NCBI RefSeq assembly: GCF_014066305.1
Contig: NW_023501049.1
Span: 953,001-1,017,000, forward strand
DNA: 64,000 nucleotides
Reading direction: 5' to 3'
From: Letharia columbiana
Taxonomy: Eukaryota; Ascomycota; Lecanoromycetes; Lecanorales; Parmeliaceae
A program made the translations under genes and the position numbers. The notes under the pieces are model-generated. The model saw nothing but the letters and a program-made list of their open reading frames with translations. It was not told the DNA's origin and did not search any database. Position 1 is the first letter of the stretch; every line of letters begins with the position of its first letter. Shown here one piece after another: positions 23,583-35,146 of the stretch.

Positions 23583-24013
23583 GATGTTGGTTGGGGATGG
23601 TGCTGATGGTATGGTCGAAAGCTGGATGCAGGGTCCAATATGAAAGAATGGATAAGACTTCAAGCCCCGCTTTAACGTTCTTATCTTTTGCTCGTATATC
23701 CTTGCTCGATACCCTTACCTCCGGTCTGTGCTAGTCTAATTTCATCTTAGATTTACGCGCAACTCATTGCCGCTGCCCAGTAAATCTGCGAAGATTGAAG
23801 AACCTCGTGGCTTTGCGGGGACGGTTATGAATAAAGGCCCAGAGCTTTTTTAGTACAGGTGTCGTGTGCTCCAGGCCCCGCTTCTCTTGTTTCACCACGT
23901 GGTGGCTTCCTTTATCAAAGGCCTATTGTTGCAGCCGGCATATGTGTCTGCACATCTCATTGCCGATGCCAATAGACTTTTAAAGAGCCATATCGTCGGT
24001 TTGCCGTAATTGC
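23583..24013. other. Intergenic
   Basis: Promoter side of the minus-strand YHW-family gene and 3' side of the membrane protein gene. Nothing else seen. Confidence 0.5.
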
Positions 24014-25369
24014 TCAGAAATGTGGTATGAAATTGGACCATTGCACCGAATCAAACGCACCACTAGGAAGCGAGCGAAGGCTGACGAAGACCTCGACAAC
24101 GATGTAAGTACGTGCCACCGTGTACATGATAGTCACAGGCGACATGATGACAATTTCCCAAAACGGAATGAATTCCATTTCGCGTCTCTTCTTTTCCATA
24201 GTGCTCACCCTGGCAAGATGGACAGGGTTCTTGGGAAATATTATCAGGTACCAGCGCTGCCAGCGGCCGACACGATGTCCATCCTGATAAGTTTCGCAGG
24301 CTAGAAAGATGAAGGTGGTTGCAACGATGGTGATACAGCCCACTCGCCAGATTATGCGCTCCACGTGGGTTGGGAAGTCAAAATTCCAGGCAATGAAGTG
24401 TATGCAGCAGTAGGCTAAAATGACGATAAATAGAAATATAGCGTCAGGGCTTGCTCCAATGACAGGAAACTTGTCATTCGTGAAACGAGGTAATGGTCGT
24501 TCACGTGGGCCCATCTTAAATCGTAAATGAGGCTGGATTTCTGTGAGCCAGGACGGAGACTGATCGTCAACGAAATCAAGAGGGGTCTGGCTGTATGGCT
24601 TGCTTGCGTTAGGCATATTTCCAGCCTCGATGAGGATCTCCTTTGTGCTTTTCTGGATCTCGATTATCGTGTGGCTCTCGACATCTAGAGGCTTGTCGGA
24701 CCATTGGTAGTAGGAGGCGAAGGTACAGAATACGAAACCAAATGTGGCGAGCTCAAGCGTTGTGACAGGGAGATGCTGGATTGCGCGGCCCAAGCACTGA
24801 AGAACAAACCACCCCGTTTGCAACAAAGTCAAGGCCTTCTGGAACCTGTCTTGCTTACTCTTGTCCCAGATCTCTTTCGCTGTGGTGGTAGGGAAGGGAG
24901 TATAATCTCGAGTCACGAGGTAGTGCAATTGTTTGGAGTTGACTGGGAATGGCTGACTATCGCGCGGCTGCAAAACGAAGCCACCCATGTTGGCATAGAA
25001 CCCATGGCGCATTGTCCACTCGCTGTACCCAGAATTCTTCCACATCTCTACCGAGCGTCTCGCTTCGACTTTCTGACCTGTAGCAAAGCCGACAATGAAT
25101 TCGGGAGCCATGATGGCCTGTACCATCCACCGAAGTTTGCGGAACCATCGATGCAGGTATTTCTCATGAAGCGATGGTATGTTGAGGTGGAGGGAGGTCC
25201 ATGTGCAAAGGAAGATGGTGAGAAGAGAGCCCCATATGATATCGAAGGTGCCCCGGCCATTTGGTGAGCTCACCCATCCTTCCTGGCGTCCAGAAGACGT
25301 CGCATTCGTTGTGGCTACTGCTGCTGCTTCCCCAAGATATAAATTAAAGACAAGGAAGAGGTGTGCCAT
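24014..25369 (-). CDS. Fungal multi-helix integral membrane protein
   Basis: One uninterrupted frame of 451 residues. The N-terminus is a hydrophobic segment (MAHLFLVFNLYLGEAA), followed by WVSSPNGRGTFDIIWGSLLTIFLCTW, a helix with a signature RGT.DI..S...T motif, then HLNIPS, a MAPEF segment and GFYANMGGFVL. Further hydrophobic helices occur near residues 220, 310-330, 345-365 and 405-430. The C-terminus SLRSLPSGAFDSVQW and FIPHF is also typical. This combination recurs in a large family of ascomycete and basidiomycete membrane proteins without assigned function. No intron is needed. Confidence 0.8.
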   Translation of the reverse strand: MAHLFLVFNLYLGEAAAVATTNATSSGRQEGWVSSPNGRGTFDIIWGSLLTIFLCTWTSLHLNIPSLHEKYLHRWFRKLRWMVQAIMAPEFIVGFATGQKVEARRSVEMWKNSGYSEWTMRHGFYANMGGFVLQPRDSQPFPVNSKQLHYLVTRDYTPFPTTTAKEIWDKSKQDRFQKALTLLQTGWFVLQCLGRAIQHLPVTTLELATFGFVFCTFASYYQWSDKPLDVESHTIIEIQKSTKEILIEAGNMPNASKPYSQTPLDFVDDQSPSWLTEIQPHLRFKMGPRERPLPRFTNDKFPVIGASPDAIFLFIVILAYCCIHFIAWNFDFPTHVERIIWRVGCITIVATTFIFLACETYQDGHRVGRWQRWYLIIFPKNPVHLARVSTMEKKRREMEFIPFWEIVIMSPVTIMYTVARTYIVVEVFVSLRSLPSGAFDSVQWSNFIPHF

Positions 25370-25665
25370 TGCGCCATACGCTCACTGCCCGCGCGCAACG
25401 CAAGAATCGGGCATCACCGCTTGCAAGACCTTGCATTTGCATTTGCTGGTCCTAACAAGATTGGACGCCTCGATTGGGGTTCCCAAAGCATTCGAGCATC
25501 TCTTGGGGGGCTTGTGGGGTAGGGCCATACCTCTCGAAGCTCTGGGGTCATCTAAGTAGAGGCGGTCAGCGTTCTGGCGGGCGAGGTTGGAAAAATTGTA
25601 GGATTAACCGTCCGGCGCTAGCTTCGAGCCTGCTAAGCGGATGCTTCTATACCTCAGCCAATGCT
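25370..25665. other. Intergenic spacer left of the inverted-repeat element
   Basis: Promoter side of the minus-strand membrane protein gene. No supported coding sequence. Confidence 0.4.
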
Positions 25666-25874
25666 AAATAAGGGCCAGTTCGGTAACCACATATTTTGAA
25701 AATAACCCCTACTTATTTTCAACTTAGCGTCATATATATACAGGGTATCGTTCGGTTACCATATTTTCAAAATATATTTTCAAAATACCTGAAAACAAGC
25801 CTCGAGCCTTGTTTTTTGGCAAAATAAGGCTAAGCACGCTAAAATAATGGACATCCGTGACCAATATACATATA

Positions 25875-25898
25875 TTAGGGTTACCCTAACCCTAACCC
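25875..25898. repeat. Interstitial telomere repeats, head to head
   Basis: One TTAGGG is followed, after TTA, by CCCTAACCCTAACCC, so telomere-type repeats meet in opposite orientation, inside the inverted-repeat element. TTAGGG is the usual telomere unit of filamentous ascomycetes. Confidence 0.8.
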
Positions 25899-25972
25899 AC
25901 CCAGCAGGGACACCAGCAGGGAGCCAGGGACACCAGCAGGGACACCAACAGGGACACCAGCAGGGACATCAA
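25899..25972. repeat. 12-bp minisatellite, unit CAGCAGGGACAC
   Basis: About five copies of CAGCAGGGACAC, with one shortened copy (GAGCCAGGGACAC) and one CAACAGGGACAC variant, directly next to the telomere-like repeats within the element. Confidence 0.8.
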
Positions 25973-26294
25973 TGGCAATGACGGGGGCAATAGAAGTATC
26001 AATGATAGTCAAAGCCTATACAGCAGTAGCGGCAGGTGTCTCCCGCCATAATAACGTGGAATTATAGAAATTCAATGGTCACTGATGGAGAAGATGATTT
26101 TCTCAATTTTTGCGACGTTTCTGACTCAGCCTCAGAAACAGGGTTACCGAACGGAACCGTATATATATTTTACATATTTTGAATATAAATTAGTGTCATT
26201 TTTAAGCCATATTTTCATTTGCCAAGAGGTGGCGTTATTTAGTGAAATAAGTGGGGTTTTTTCAAAATATGTGGTTACCGACTGGCCCTAAATA

Positions 26295-28209
26295 CTTTAA
26301 GGTCGGCGGGGGTTTTACTAATCTCCTGGGGTCTTGAAATTGTGGGCGGGGTATTTCGACCCGCATTGAGGCTTGGGTTAGTAGCTATAGTGTAAGATAA
26401 TATCGTTTTTGGTCCTGGGTTTTTTGGTTCTGGGTTTTCTTGGTATCCCTAGATCGAGATCTTCTCGATCCTACCGCTATGCTAAGCTGTATTTTCTTTG
26501 CCTATACCACTGTAACTCTCCTACCCAGCTACCTCATCCTCCCCCAGCCACCTTACCCCAGCCCACCACTCCCGTGGCCCCGGGAATAACACCCCCGCGA
26601 GAACTTTGGCTAAATCGCTCAAATCTGAAGTCAGAAATAAAAAGCGTGGATGTATTTGGTAGTCACTCCCGAAAATGGGCTTGGCACTCGTTCTATGAAA
26701 TATTCTTAGAGACTCGCTTTTGGGACTCCGGGGGTTTTTAAGTTACGATTCTATATTGAATATACCTGATATAGAAATCTTGTATGAATTCTAGGATAGA
26801 TACGATAAATCTTGTAATAAATCTTTGTTTATAATAATGCTTTGGTTTGTTGTTTTAATTAGCCTTGCCATTACGAAAACCCTGCCGCCTTAAGTACCGT
26901 TGCTAGTTTGGGTGGCTGCGCTTTTGTTGGGCGCCCAAATAGGCGCGACGTCGCCGCTCGTTGTCGTGTGCGCCTCGCTTCCTTGCTGGGGCGGGGTGGG
27001 GCGGGGAGGCTTTCGCCTCCGCTGTTGTCCTGTTAGGCGGATTTGTATGGGGTTGGCGGGTTGGCGGCCTACTTGGAGGTTTCGGAAGACCTCGCTTCGC
27101 CTCCTAGGTGGGAAGGCTTCTAGATGCCACCGGGCCCGCGGCGTTGCTGCCGCTTGGGGCGGATTTATTAGGTGGCGGGTTGCGTCTACTTGGGGGTTTG
27201 GGCACCTCGTTCGCTAGGGGGGTTCTTGGGGGTTCCTTGGGGGCTATCTCCCGCTCCTCCTGGTCCCCTCGAGGCACCTCTAATCTAACTTTTTGCCATC
27301 TTGGGCTCCTTCGGGCCTCTTGGGCACCCTGCTGTCGAATAGGGCCGTTTTAACGTATATGCACCCACTGGCGGAAACTCGCTCTCTCTTCCTTTCGTCT
27401 AGTCCCGCTTTCTTCGTGAACTTCGTCTTAATCTTATCAGTATCTCGCGGACGTCTGCTGTGCTTCTGAGATCGTCGGGTTTTCTAGATATCCAGCAATA
27501 GGTGTGTCTACGGAAGCGCTTGACGCGTCTCTGGGGTTGGGGGGTCTTCGTTGTTGACGCCAGTCCGGGGTTCACTGGGGCGGGCTTGTCCTTGCTCCCT
27601 TTCGGGGTGTTTTTCCTCGTCTAGGGGGTGACGCCTTGCGTTTTGGGAGGATGGGGGGTGGGGCTTCGAGGGGGCGACGGTGCCTGACGCGTCAGAATAG
27701 GTGGCTTTCCATTCGCCTAGTTCTTAAAGCCCCATACTGTGGGGGCTGGCCGGCGGGTCGACATTAAGGCTATTGGGAATGGTTCGCGAGATTTGCGATA
27801 GCGGGTGTGGGGGGTGGGGGGTGCGGCGGGTTGGGGAGACGGTAGATCGCCGGCGTGTCCCCTTTTTCTGCATCTTCTAATCGGGTGTGGTGGGTCGGCT
27901 ATGGCTCCGGTCTTCTGTTGGCTGGGTTTGCCCTGCTAAGCGAGCCAAGGCAGCCTCAAAACTGCCAGTTTTTGGGGGCGGCGAGAGAGGCTGTAACAGC
28001 CCTGTTCGGACAGCAGCTTACAGCCTCAACATCGCACACGCCGAAAATTGCTGCCTCGTAGAATGCAATAAAAATCTTCGCTTCCTCTGCTTTCCTCTGG
28101 TATATCTCAGGTCACACTCCTTTGTTCATGTCTGTTCTCGCGGAGCATATGTTTTATTTGTCTCTTCCTTTGATACAATATTACCAGCGTAATTCCGCTT
28201 CCGCCCTTC
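26295..28209. other. Gene-free, G+T-rich stretch beside the transposon
   Basis: No supported gene. From about 26900 to 27900 the plus strand is rich in G and T with many GGGG and TTTT runs, similar in style to the first 3.3 kb of the window. Short inverted matches such as AGGCTGTAA and TTACAGCCT (about 27988 and 28018) occur. Decayed repeat DNA is likely. The last 100 to 150 bp should hold the promoter of the hydrolase gene at 28210. Confidence 0.4.
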
Positions 28210-29465
28210 ATGAGTATGAGCAGAGACCCCCTTCTGGGAGATTTCTCTTTCGAGAAAAGCGACAAGATATGCTACGAGCCTTCTACAGACTCGACCGATA
28301 GAAAGACTCAAGACTATCTGATTTATTTCTTGCCGGGTAACCCAGGCTTGATTCAATACTACCAACCTTTCTTGTCTAGACTGAATACTCTGCTCTCCAG
28401 CTCCTCTACGACCGAGTCTTCTAGATTTCACATTTGTGGCCATACCCTTAGGGGCTTCGAGTCTGCTCAGGATGGCAAGAAAACCAAAGCCCCCAGATAC
28501 CCGCTTGGACTCGAGCAACAAATCGAATCCCAGGAGCAACTTCTTTACAATCACATAAAGTCTCACCGGGAACGTACTGGTAACAATCCCAAGGTCATAC
28601 TCATGGGTCATTCCGTCGGATGTTACATACTCCTTGAGCTTATTCAACAACATCGAGGAAAGATTGAAGGAGAAGGTGAAGAAGACTTTGATCTCATTGG
28701 CGGAATCTTGCTGTTTCCTACCATCACGCATATCGCGAAATCGCCTTTGGGAATGGTATTCGGTGTAGGTAGTTTTGACCCTCTACCAGGCTTGCAGCTA
28801 AATTTCGCTTCGAACCAGAAAATCCTCCAATTACCGTACTTTCCAGAAATCGTCGGCACCATCGCGAAAGCTCTGTCGTCGCTGGTCCCGGAGAGCTTCC
28901 TCCACAGGCTTGTCAAGCTAGTGACCAGATTTCCCGAGTACGCAGCAACAACCACTACCTCGTTCATCAAAAGCCCGATGGGTGTTAGACAAGCACTGCA
29001 AGTGTTCTCCCTCCAGAACCATTGATCCCAGCTAACAGGTTCTCCAGGCATCTTGCCAAGGATGAAATGACAAAAATCACAGACGATCAATGGGACGAAG
29101 AAGTCTGGGGGGCTGCAACAAGTAAAGGGACGAACAACCGCGACACGGCAAATTCGAACCTTACTTTTTACTGGGGGAAAAAGGTATATTCATTCACGGA
29201 CAGCGATACCTAATCAATTCTGACATAACGTCAGGACAGGTGGGTAGCCACCCATACCAGAGATGCTTTGATAGCAGCTCGGGGCCACTTATCAAACAGT
29301 CAGACTGAGTCTGGATCGGAATACTGGAAACCAGTCATGATGGTCGACAATGAAGGAATGCCTCACGATTTCTGCACGACTTTACGCAACAGCCATAGCG
29401 TAGCCGGCAAAGTCAAGGGCTGGGTAGATGGCATCATTGAAGCTCATAGCAAGGAGATTTCCTAA
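28210..29465 (+). CDS. Lipid droplet-associated hydrolase (LDAH family)
   Basis: Three exons, 28210-28997, 29048-29183 and 29235-29465, sum to 1,155 nt (384 residues). It is an alpha/beta hydrolase: LIYFLPGNPGLIQYY near residues 37-51 holds the oxyanion loop, LMGHSVG (Ser135) is the nucleophile elbow, and RWVATHTRD and GMPHDF near the end are the usual Asp and His regions. The family sits on lipid droplets and is thought to act on neutral lipids; substrate is uncertain. Intron 1 (28998-29047) is a GC-AG intron with donor GCAAGT. Only this splice keeps the conserved GVRQALHLAKDEM in frame; a normal GT site three bases on gives a stop. Confidence 0.88.
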
Positions 29466-30557
29466 ACCACGAAACACCGAAGCCTTTGGCAGGCCGAAGC
29501 TCCATGCAATGCATGGTGGAAACGAATCTGCAATTCTGGCTCGAGCAAATGAGTCCATTCCCCTCAACACGCTGTTCCACCAAAGGCAACTCCAAGCTTA
29601 CGCCCAGATCTCTTGGCGGCGAAGCCAAATCAAATCCTTCCCGAAGGAGTCATATTTTAGAAGGGCGGAAACCGAATCCGCTGTTGCTGCCCGCTTTCCA
29701 TTTCCCAATCCCTCACCAACGTGTACCGTGTGGTCTGATTCCGATATCCGAACTCCGAGTTCCAAAGGCAAGAATGGACCAGCATATCAACAAGGGCCCG
29801 GTGCTCGGCTCTCATTGCCTGTGCTGTAAAGGTCCCCTGTGATTCGAATCACTACTCCTTTATAGGCAACAATTATGATTGGAGGAACAATTGAGTCTTG
29901 ACATGAGCTTCACCGCTCTATGTGGAAAGCTACGAGATGTGTAGAGGCGGCGAGTGGGTCGTTCCTACAGATGATCCAGAGCAGGGAGAATGGTGCAATT
30001 GATGCGGCAGCGGCTGGCGACGGCTCGCTATGGAGTCGACCCATGGCGATTATGGATTTCAGTAATCATAATGACTCACTTGTGTTGGTTGGATTTGTAA
30101 GCATTGGCTGCTTTGTGCTCTCAAGAAGAGGTGTAGAAGGGCAAGAAAGTGGGAAAACGTGGCTTTGAAGCGATATCGGACGCCAAGAAACAGGCTTATC
30201 ATGGCGCTAGCTTAATGTGTATTGGCGTTTAGACCTCCTCTACATCATTGAACTGCAACATGCCAACAAGCAGCGTTTTCAATCATCATATCAATTATTG
30301 ATGTGACTCAGAATGTTGGGCATTGGCCCCATTACATATCATCCCAACTCCAAGCACGTCAGCTTTATAAGTAATATACAATGTCTCCAATTGACCAAAC
30401 TTCTTCCCCATAGATACGATTTGAAAAGAAGGAAAACTCCAATCCCACCAGCTTCCAATCGTGCCAGTCAAGCTTCGTGATACCCCTCCAAACCGTTGAC
30501 CAATCCACCAATTCTCTTCCAGTCGCGGTCCCACCCCATCTCTACTTCTCAGCTGTC
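29466..30557. other. Intergenic and leader of the arrestin-like gene
   Basis: Frames at 29428-29829 and 29920-30168 lack family features. The frame of the next gene is open from 30477, but the first ATG is at 30558. Confidence 0.5.
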
Positions 30558-32338
30558 ATGCACCCCGAGATTACCATGTTCATGGAACAACGAAGGGGCT
30601 CATTGGCCAGGATGAAGAAGTTGGTCGTGACGCCCAAGCCAGTCATCGAGGTCACTCTCACAGACGACCAGAAAGACGCATTCGTGCCTCAATATACATC
30701 CTTGGATGAGATAAAAGGACAAGTCTCCATCACTGCTTCATGTGATACGAGCTTTGACGACATCTACATTACTTTCGAGGGTTCTACCCGCACTTTCGTT
30801 GAGAAAATTGCTACTACGTCCCCCACAAACGGCAGGACTGAAGCTTTTCACAACTTCGTCCGTCTAGTCCAACCTATGGATCCCTCAGCGTTTCCCGACC
30901 CTCGAGTCATTGAAGCGGGAAAGACCTACAAATTCCCCTTCACCTTCGTCGTTCCAGACACCTTACTGCCACAATCGTGTACTCACCCCAAGAATCCCAG
31001 ATTTCCAGAAGGCGGTCATATGGCACCTCCTCCAAGCTTAGGTGATCCACTGGTTGCAAGTATGGGAAAGTCACTTATGGACGATATGGCACCGGACATG
31101 GGTACAATCGCGTACTCAGTTAGAGGTCGGATAACCAGTGGTCGGGCGGCAAGTGGGAAGCACAAGACCATGGCAGAGGGGTCAAAGAAGCTTCGAATCA
31201 TACCAGCTATGGAGGAACAACCACCCCTTGATGTGATAGTGGAGGGTGATGACCGCTACGACTATAAGATGCGACGGGAGAAGAACATCAAAAAGGGCAC
31301 ATTCAAAGGGAAACTAGGCCGTGTCGTGGTCCAGTCGGCACAGCCACAAAGCCTCAGATTGCCATACTCCAAGGGGCCTGATGCCGACTGCAGTCCCACT
31401 ACAATGGCGACCGTGAACGTGCGATTTGACCCAATCGAGGAATCTTCCCCTCCGCCAGGCTTGAACACGCTCCAAGCGAAGCTAAAAGTGGCGACTTTCT
31501 TCACCAGCGTTCCCATGGATGAGATACCTACAAAGTCTAGCGACTTCCACTACAGCAGTGTCCGCGGAATATTTGTCGAAACTTTGAACCTTTCTTCTCG
31601 CTGTCTCTCGAACATTGAGTGGCAAAGGCACACCTCCTCGACATCCAACCTTCTCAGTCGTCGAAATTCCGGGATACCAAACCCTTCCGAGGCCTATAAC
31701 GGCGGGTCCTTCTACACAGCTAAGGTCGTTGTACCGGTCTCACTCCCTAAGGGCAACAAAGTCTTCGTCCCCTCCTTCAACTCTTGCCTCGTGTCCAGGA
31801 TCTACGCCCTCGACTTGTACCTCTCCATCAATACTCCGAATGCTACAGTCACAGATCCAACACTCCACCTCAAGCTACCAATACAAGTGTCGTCCGAAGG
31901 AAACCCTAATGCAAAACCCACAATCTCCGCAGAGGTATTGTTCAATCCCTCCTATGAACGTCTCACACCAGATTGTTGGCCCGTAGATTATGCGCTGATA
32001 TCCGTTACTCCCCATAGGAACACGCCGCAATCGCCGCAAGGGAGGCAAACGCCTACTTCGATCCTCGCAGCGTAGCCCCCCCAAGCCCAGAGTATACCGA
32101 ACACGCGCGGCTAGACGCACCTCCAAACCGCGCAATGGCGGGAAACATAGGTGACAGTCCCCAATATAGCGTGCGGACAAGCGGCGCGCAACCAAGGTTT
32201 CAGTCATTGAGCTTCGAGGGAGAGGAAGCGGCGCTGGCGCTGGCGCCGCCACCGGAGTACGCCCACATCGGAGGCAGGAATAGGCAGAGGGTCACGAGCA
32301 ACGTCCCGAGTCCGTTGGGGTCGCCCAGGTTGATATAG
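30558..32338 (+). CDS. Arrestin-like N-terminal domain protein
   Basis: Two exons, 30558-31934 and 32018-32338, give 565 residues. The N-terminal 180 or so residues follow the arrestin sandwich pattern: an extended beta region, then GQVSITASCDTSFDDIYITFEGSTRT, PSAFP, and a YKFPFTFVVPDTLLPQSC strand. The middle carries TIAYSVRGRI and a long beta-rich second half (LPIQVSS). The C-terminus, joined by an 83-nt intron, is proline rich with PPPEYAH, a PPxY-like element of the kind that recruits Rsp5-type ubiquitin ligases in fungal arrestins. By family it should be a cargo or ligase adaptor; no cargo can be inferred. The start at 30558 is the first ATG in frame. Confidence 0.8.
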
Positions 32339-32851
32339 GTGCGTTGGAAGGGGAAAGGAATCCCACGGAGAAGCTTGCGCAGGAGTGGAAAGAACTTATT
32401 GAAGAATTTTTATCAGGAAGGGATAAAGGGCACGGATTTGGTACCGGTGGCACGGCGTTTGGGTTCGCGTCCCTGTTTGTTACATGATACCCACGGCTTT
32501 TTAACCATGATGGATGTCTATCGTATCGGATATTAGGCAGGTCGATGAGGCTAACTTTTCAGCTAATCTGATGTTCGAAACTCGCAGTAGGATGGGTCAC
32601 TGCCCCTTGATTCATTGGCTCGGTGTTTTGTCCTTTAGTTCCTTGATACGGTGGGGTTTATCGGTGTTTCTGGGAGATATCCTGTCAAGTGCATAGCGTT
32701 GGAAGATTGAGATATCCACGCTATGGGTATTATATAATCATGTGAAGCAATGCTTGAAGCCCATCATTTTTTACGCCGAAAAATGCTGCCCATCATCTAC
32801 AACGCCCGCAGTGTCCAAACGCCTCGGTCGAAAACAAGATTAGAGGTCCGT
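32339..32851. other. Convergent intergenic spacer
   Basis: Between the 3' ends of the arrestin-like gene (plus) and the TM9 gene (minus). Short frames lack support. Nothing else seen. Confidence 0.5.
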
Positions 32852-35146
32852 CAATCAGCTTTGATTGCCCTGCGTCAGTGATTAGTGTTGAATTGAGTAG
32901 AGTCGAGTTGATAAGTGGGTCTGGGAGGCAAGCTTACCCATAGATTCTTCTCACAAACGCGTAAGCCGTTAGAAATCCCACCGTCCCTGTCAATAAGCCA
33001 TAGACAGCACAAGCCAGGAAGCTGTAACTGAAGAACAGCATCCCTGAGATGAATCCCTGGATATGCAGTTTCGTCCAATAGAACCAAACGCAATACATGA
33101 AGATCCAGACCGCCGAGCCAGACCCTATGAAGACGGACTGCCACCACCAATGGTAATTCTCCGCACACAGTTGTATGTATGTCGCTACAATGGTGACCTC
33201 AACCACAGTGACTATGCAGACGAGCGAGACTACGCTGAGGAAACCAAAGACGTAGTAGTATCCGCTCTTATCTTGCCATATGCTGCGGAAGACGAAGAGC
33301 AATTCGATGAAGATGACGGCGAAAGGTATCAGGCCCGCGAGCAAGATGCTGTAGATGCTTCGGGTGTACCATGGCTGCTCTGGTACTTGGCGAGCAATAC
33401 TATGTGTCTTGGTGGGGTGTTCGTAAGAATTGCTCCCGTGATAACCGAACCAGCTACCGCAATAGACAAGGGGGAGCTGGATGAGAAGCCAGAGAGCGAT
33501 GAGACCAACTAGTGTGCCAAAAGGGAGTGCGGTGCTGGAAGCCTGGGCCCAGACAAAGAGGTTGAGGATGAAGATTGTGGAGAAGAGAAGGCCGGGGAAG
33601 AGGAGGGCTGTCATGAGAGTATTCCGGCGCCAGTCCTTTCCATTGAACGTCTTGTAAATTCGTCCGGAGAAATAGCCGGAGAATAAGCCGGCAAAGACGA
33701 AGAGACCCATGCCAACGCTGACGAAGCCGCCGCGAAAGCTGGGGTTGAGGATCCCGAGGGTGCTGAGAATGAGGAGACCGGTGGTCATGAAGACAAGCTG
33801 GGTGCCTGAACCTATCAAGGGGGCTAGGAAGCCGGCATAGCTAGGAGCGCGGAAGACGTCACCGTGAAGGAGCTTCCAGCCTGTGATGTCTTCAACGAAC
33901 TCTTCGTCCGAGGATGTGTCATGATCGAGATCTGGGTCAGTCTTCTGATCAAGTAAGCCATTTGACTTCTCCCGTGGTGATCGGTTGCCGGTCCTTGGCT
34001 TCTTCGCTTTGGGCTTGATCTTGCCATCCTCTAAACCTCCGTCCTTAGCACTCCTTCTCCCGTCTCCAGCCACGGTCTTTGCGAGGATCATTACCACGAC
34101 AGCGGTGAGAAGCCCACAGATCACTAGCGAGTTGATGATGGCCAGCCAATGGATGCTGGTGCTCTCCTCTTGGTTGTTGAAGTATAAGTCCCACCTCTTT
34201 GACCATTCGATTCTATCATCCTCGCGGAAATAGACGGCGTAGGAGTATGGTATTGTGATCGTGGAGCCGTCATCAACATCATCGTCCGCGGGTAGATACG
34301 ATGAGTGAGGATATTGGCTAGCCAGATGGGTATTGTTGGGCGCAATGTAAAGCTCCATGCCGTCTGTGTCGCCATGAACGTCTTGTGGGCAGCCAGTGTT
34401 GTCTCTATGGCCTGCCTCGATACTCTTCGTGTACACTTCGAACCCCACAATGACCTTGCCGTCATTTTCGCCGGCCCGTCCTGGCGCCTTTCGCCATCGA
34501 AGAACGAGAGTAAGATGATTGTTGATGAAGTATCGGGGCTTCCCAGTGACAGACGAGTAATCCTTGTAACCCATTTTGAAACCTGCTGCGTAATACTTGT
34601 GGGTCTTGTCGACTGTGACGAAGCTCGTAGCCCCTGGGAGGTTGTCCACAATCCATTCGGCCACATATCCATCCTCAACCAATTCCTGTGCCCTCTTTAT
34701 GCCTCGCCGATCGACCTGTCGACTGCAAAGATATTGACATTCGGTATCCTGGCCCATAAAGAGGTCGTAGTCCGAAGTCATAATCCGATCCCCACGAAGC
34801 ACCTCCCCAATGTTAAGGGAGACGCTTCGGCCACTGGCATAGCCGCCATGCTTCTGGCCCGTTGGTGGGCAAACGAATGGAAGATCGTAGTAAGCGTATT
34901 GCAATTGGGTGTTGTCCGAGTAGACCTTGTTGACCTCCAACGGAATGGTTTCATTGTCCACGTAGCTCTTTATTGACCATCCTATAAGACTTCCAATCAG
35001 CACTTACACAGTGTTTGAAAAAAAAGGCATGTCCAAATATGAATTTGGACCCTGTTCTTACCTGGTATGTAGAATGCCCGTGCAGAGGTTATGGCGCCAA
35101 AAAGCGCCAGAAGCCTGCTAGACACGATCCGAAAGTCGGCGTGCAT
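32852..35146 (-). CDS. TM9/EMP70 family endomembrane protein
   Basis: Three exons on minus, 35062-35146, 32938-34981 and 32852-32870, sum to 2,148 nt (715 residues). Residues 1-24 are a signal peptide (ending ALFGAITSARA) followed by FYIPG, the mature start seen in TM9 proteins. The luminal domain has VYSDNTQLQYAYYDLPFVCPP and GQDTECQYLC. Nine membrane helices follow after a basic, acidic-rich cytosolic loop (residues about 310-380). The last exon is only 19 nt and adds the ending GAIKAD; family members end in a KxD-type COPI/retention signal of this form. TM9 proteins work in Golgi and endosomes in sorting of membrane proteins and in adhesion. The start is chosen for the signal peptide; an in-frame ATG lies at 35242. 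Confidence 0.92.

Larger units (their letters stand above)
25671..26289. mobile_element. 619-bp non-autonomous DNA transposon (MITE-like)
   Basis: The ends are imperfect inverted repeats of about 47-51 bp. The left end starts AGGGCCAGTTCGGTAACC at 25671; the right end, read on minus from 26289, starts AGGGCCAGTCGGTAACC. They differ by a few single-base gaps. The element is flanked on both sides by the direct repeat AAATA (25666-25670 and 26290-26294), a likely target-site duplication. A second, inner inverted repeat pair (about 25735-25770 and 26139-26187) resembles the outer ends and may record an internal duplication. There is no transposase frame. The superfamily is unclear: the TIR start recalls hAT ends, but hAT normally makes 8-bp duplications. 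Confidence 0.8.

Noticed and set aside
34124..34976. Plus and minus frames over the TM9 gene
   Set aside because: The TM9 reading has clear family homology; these are overlapping shadows.
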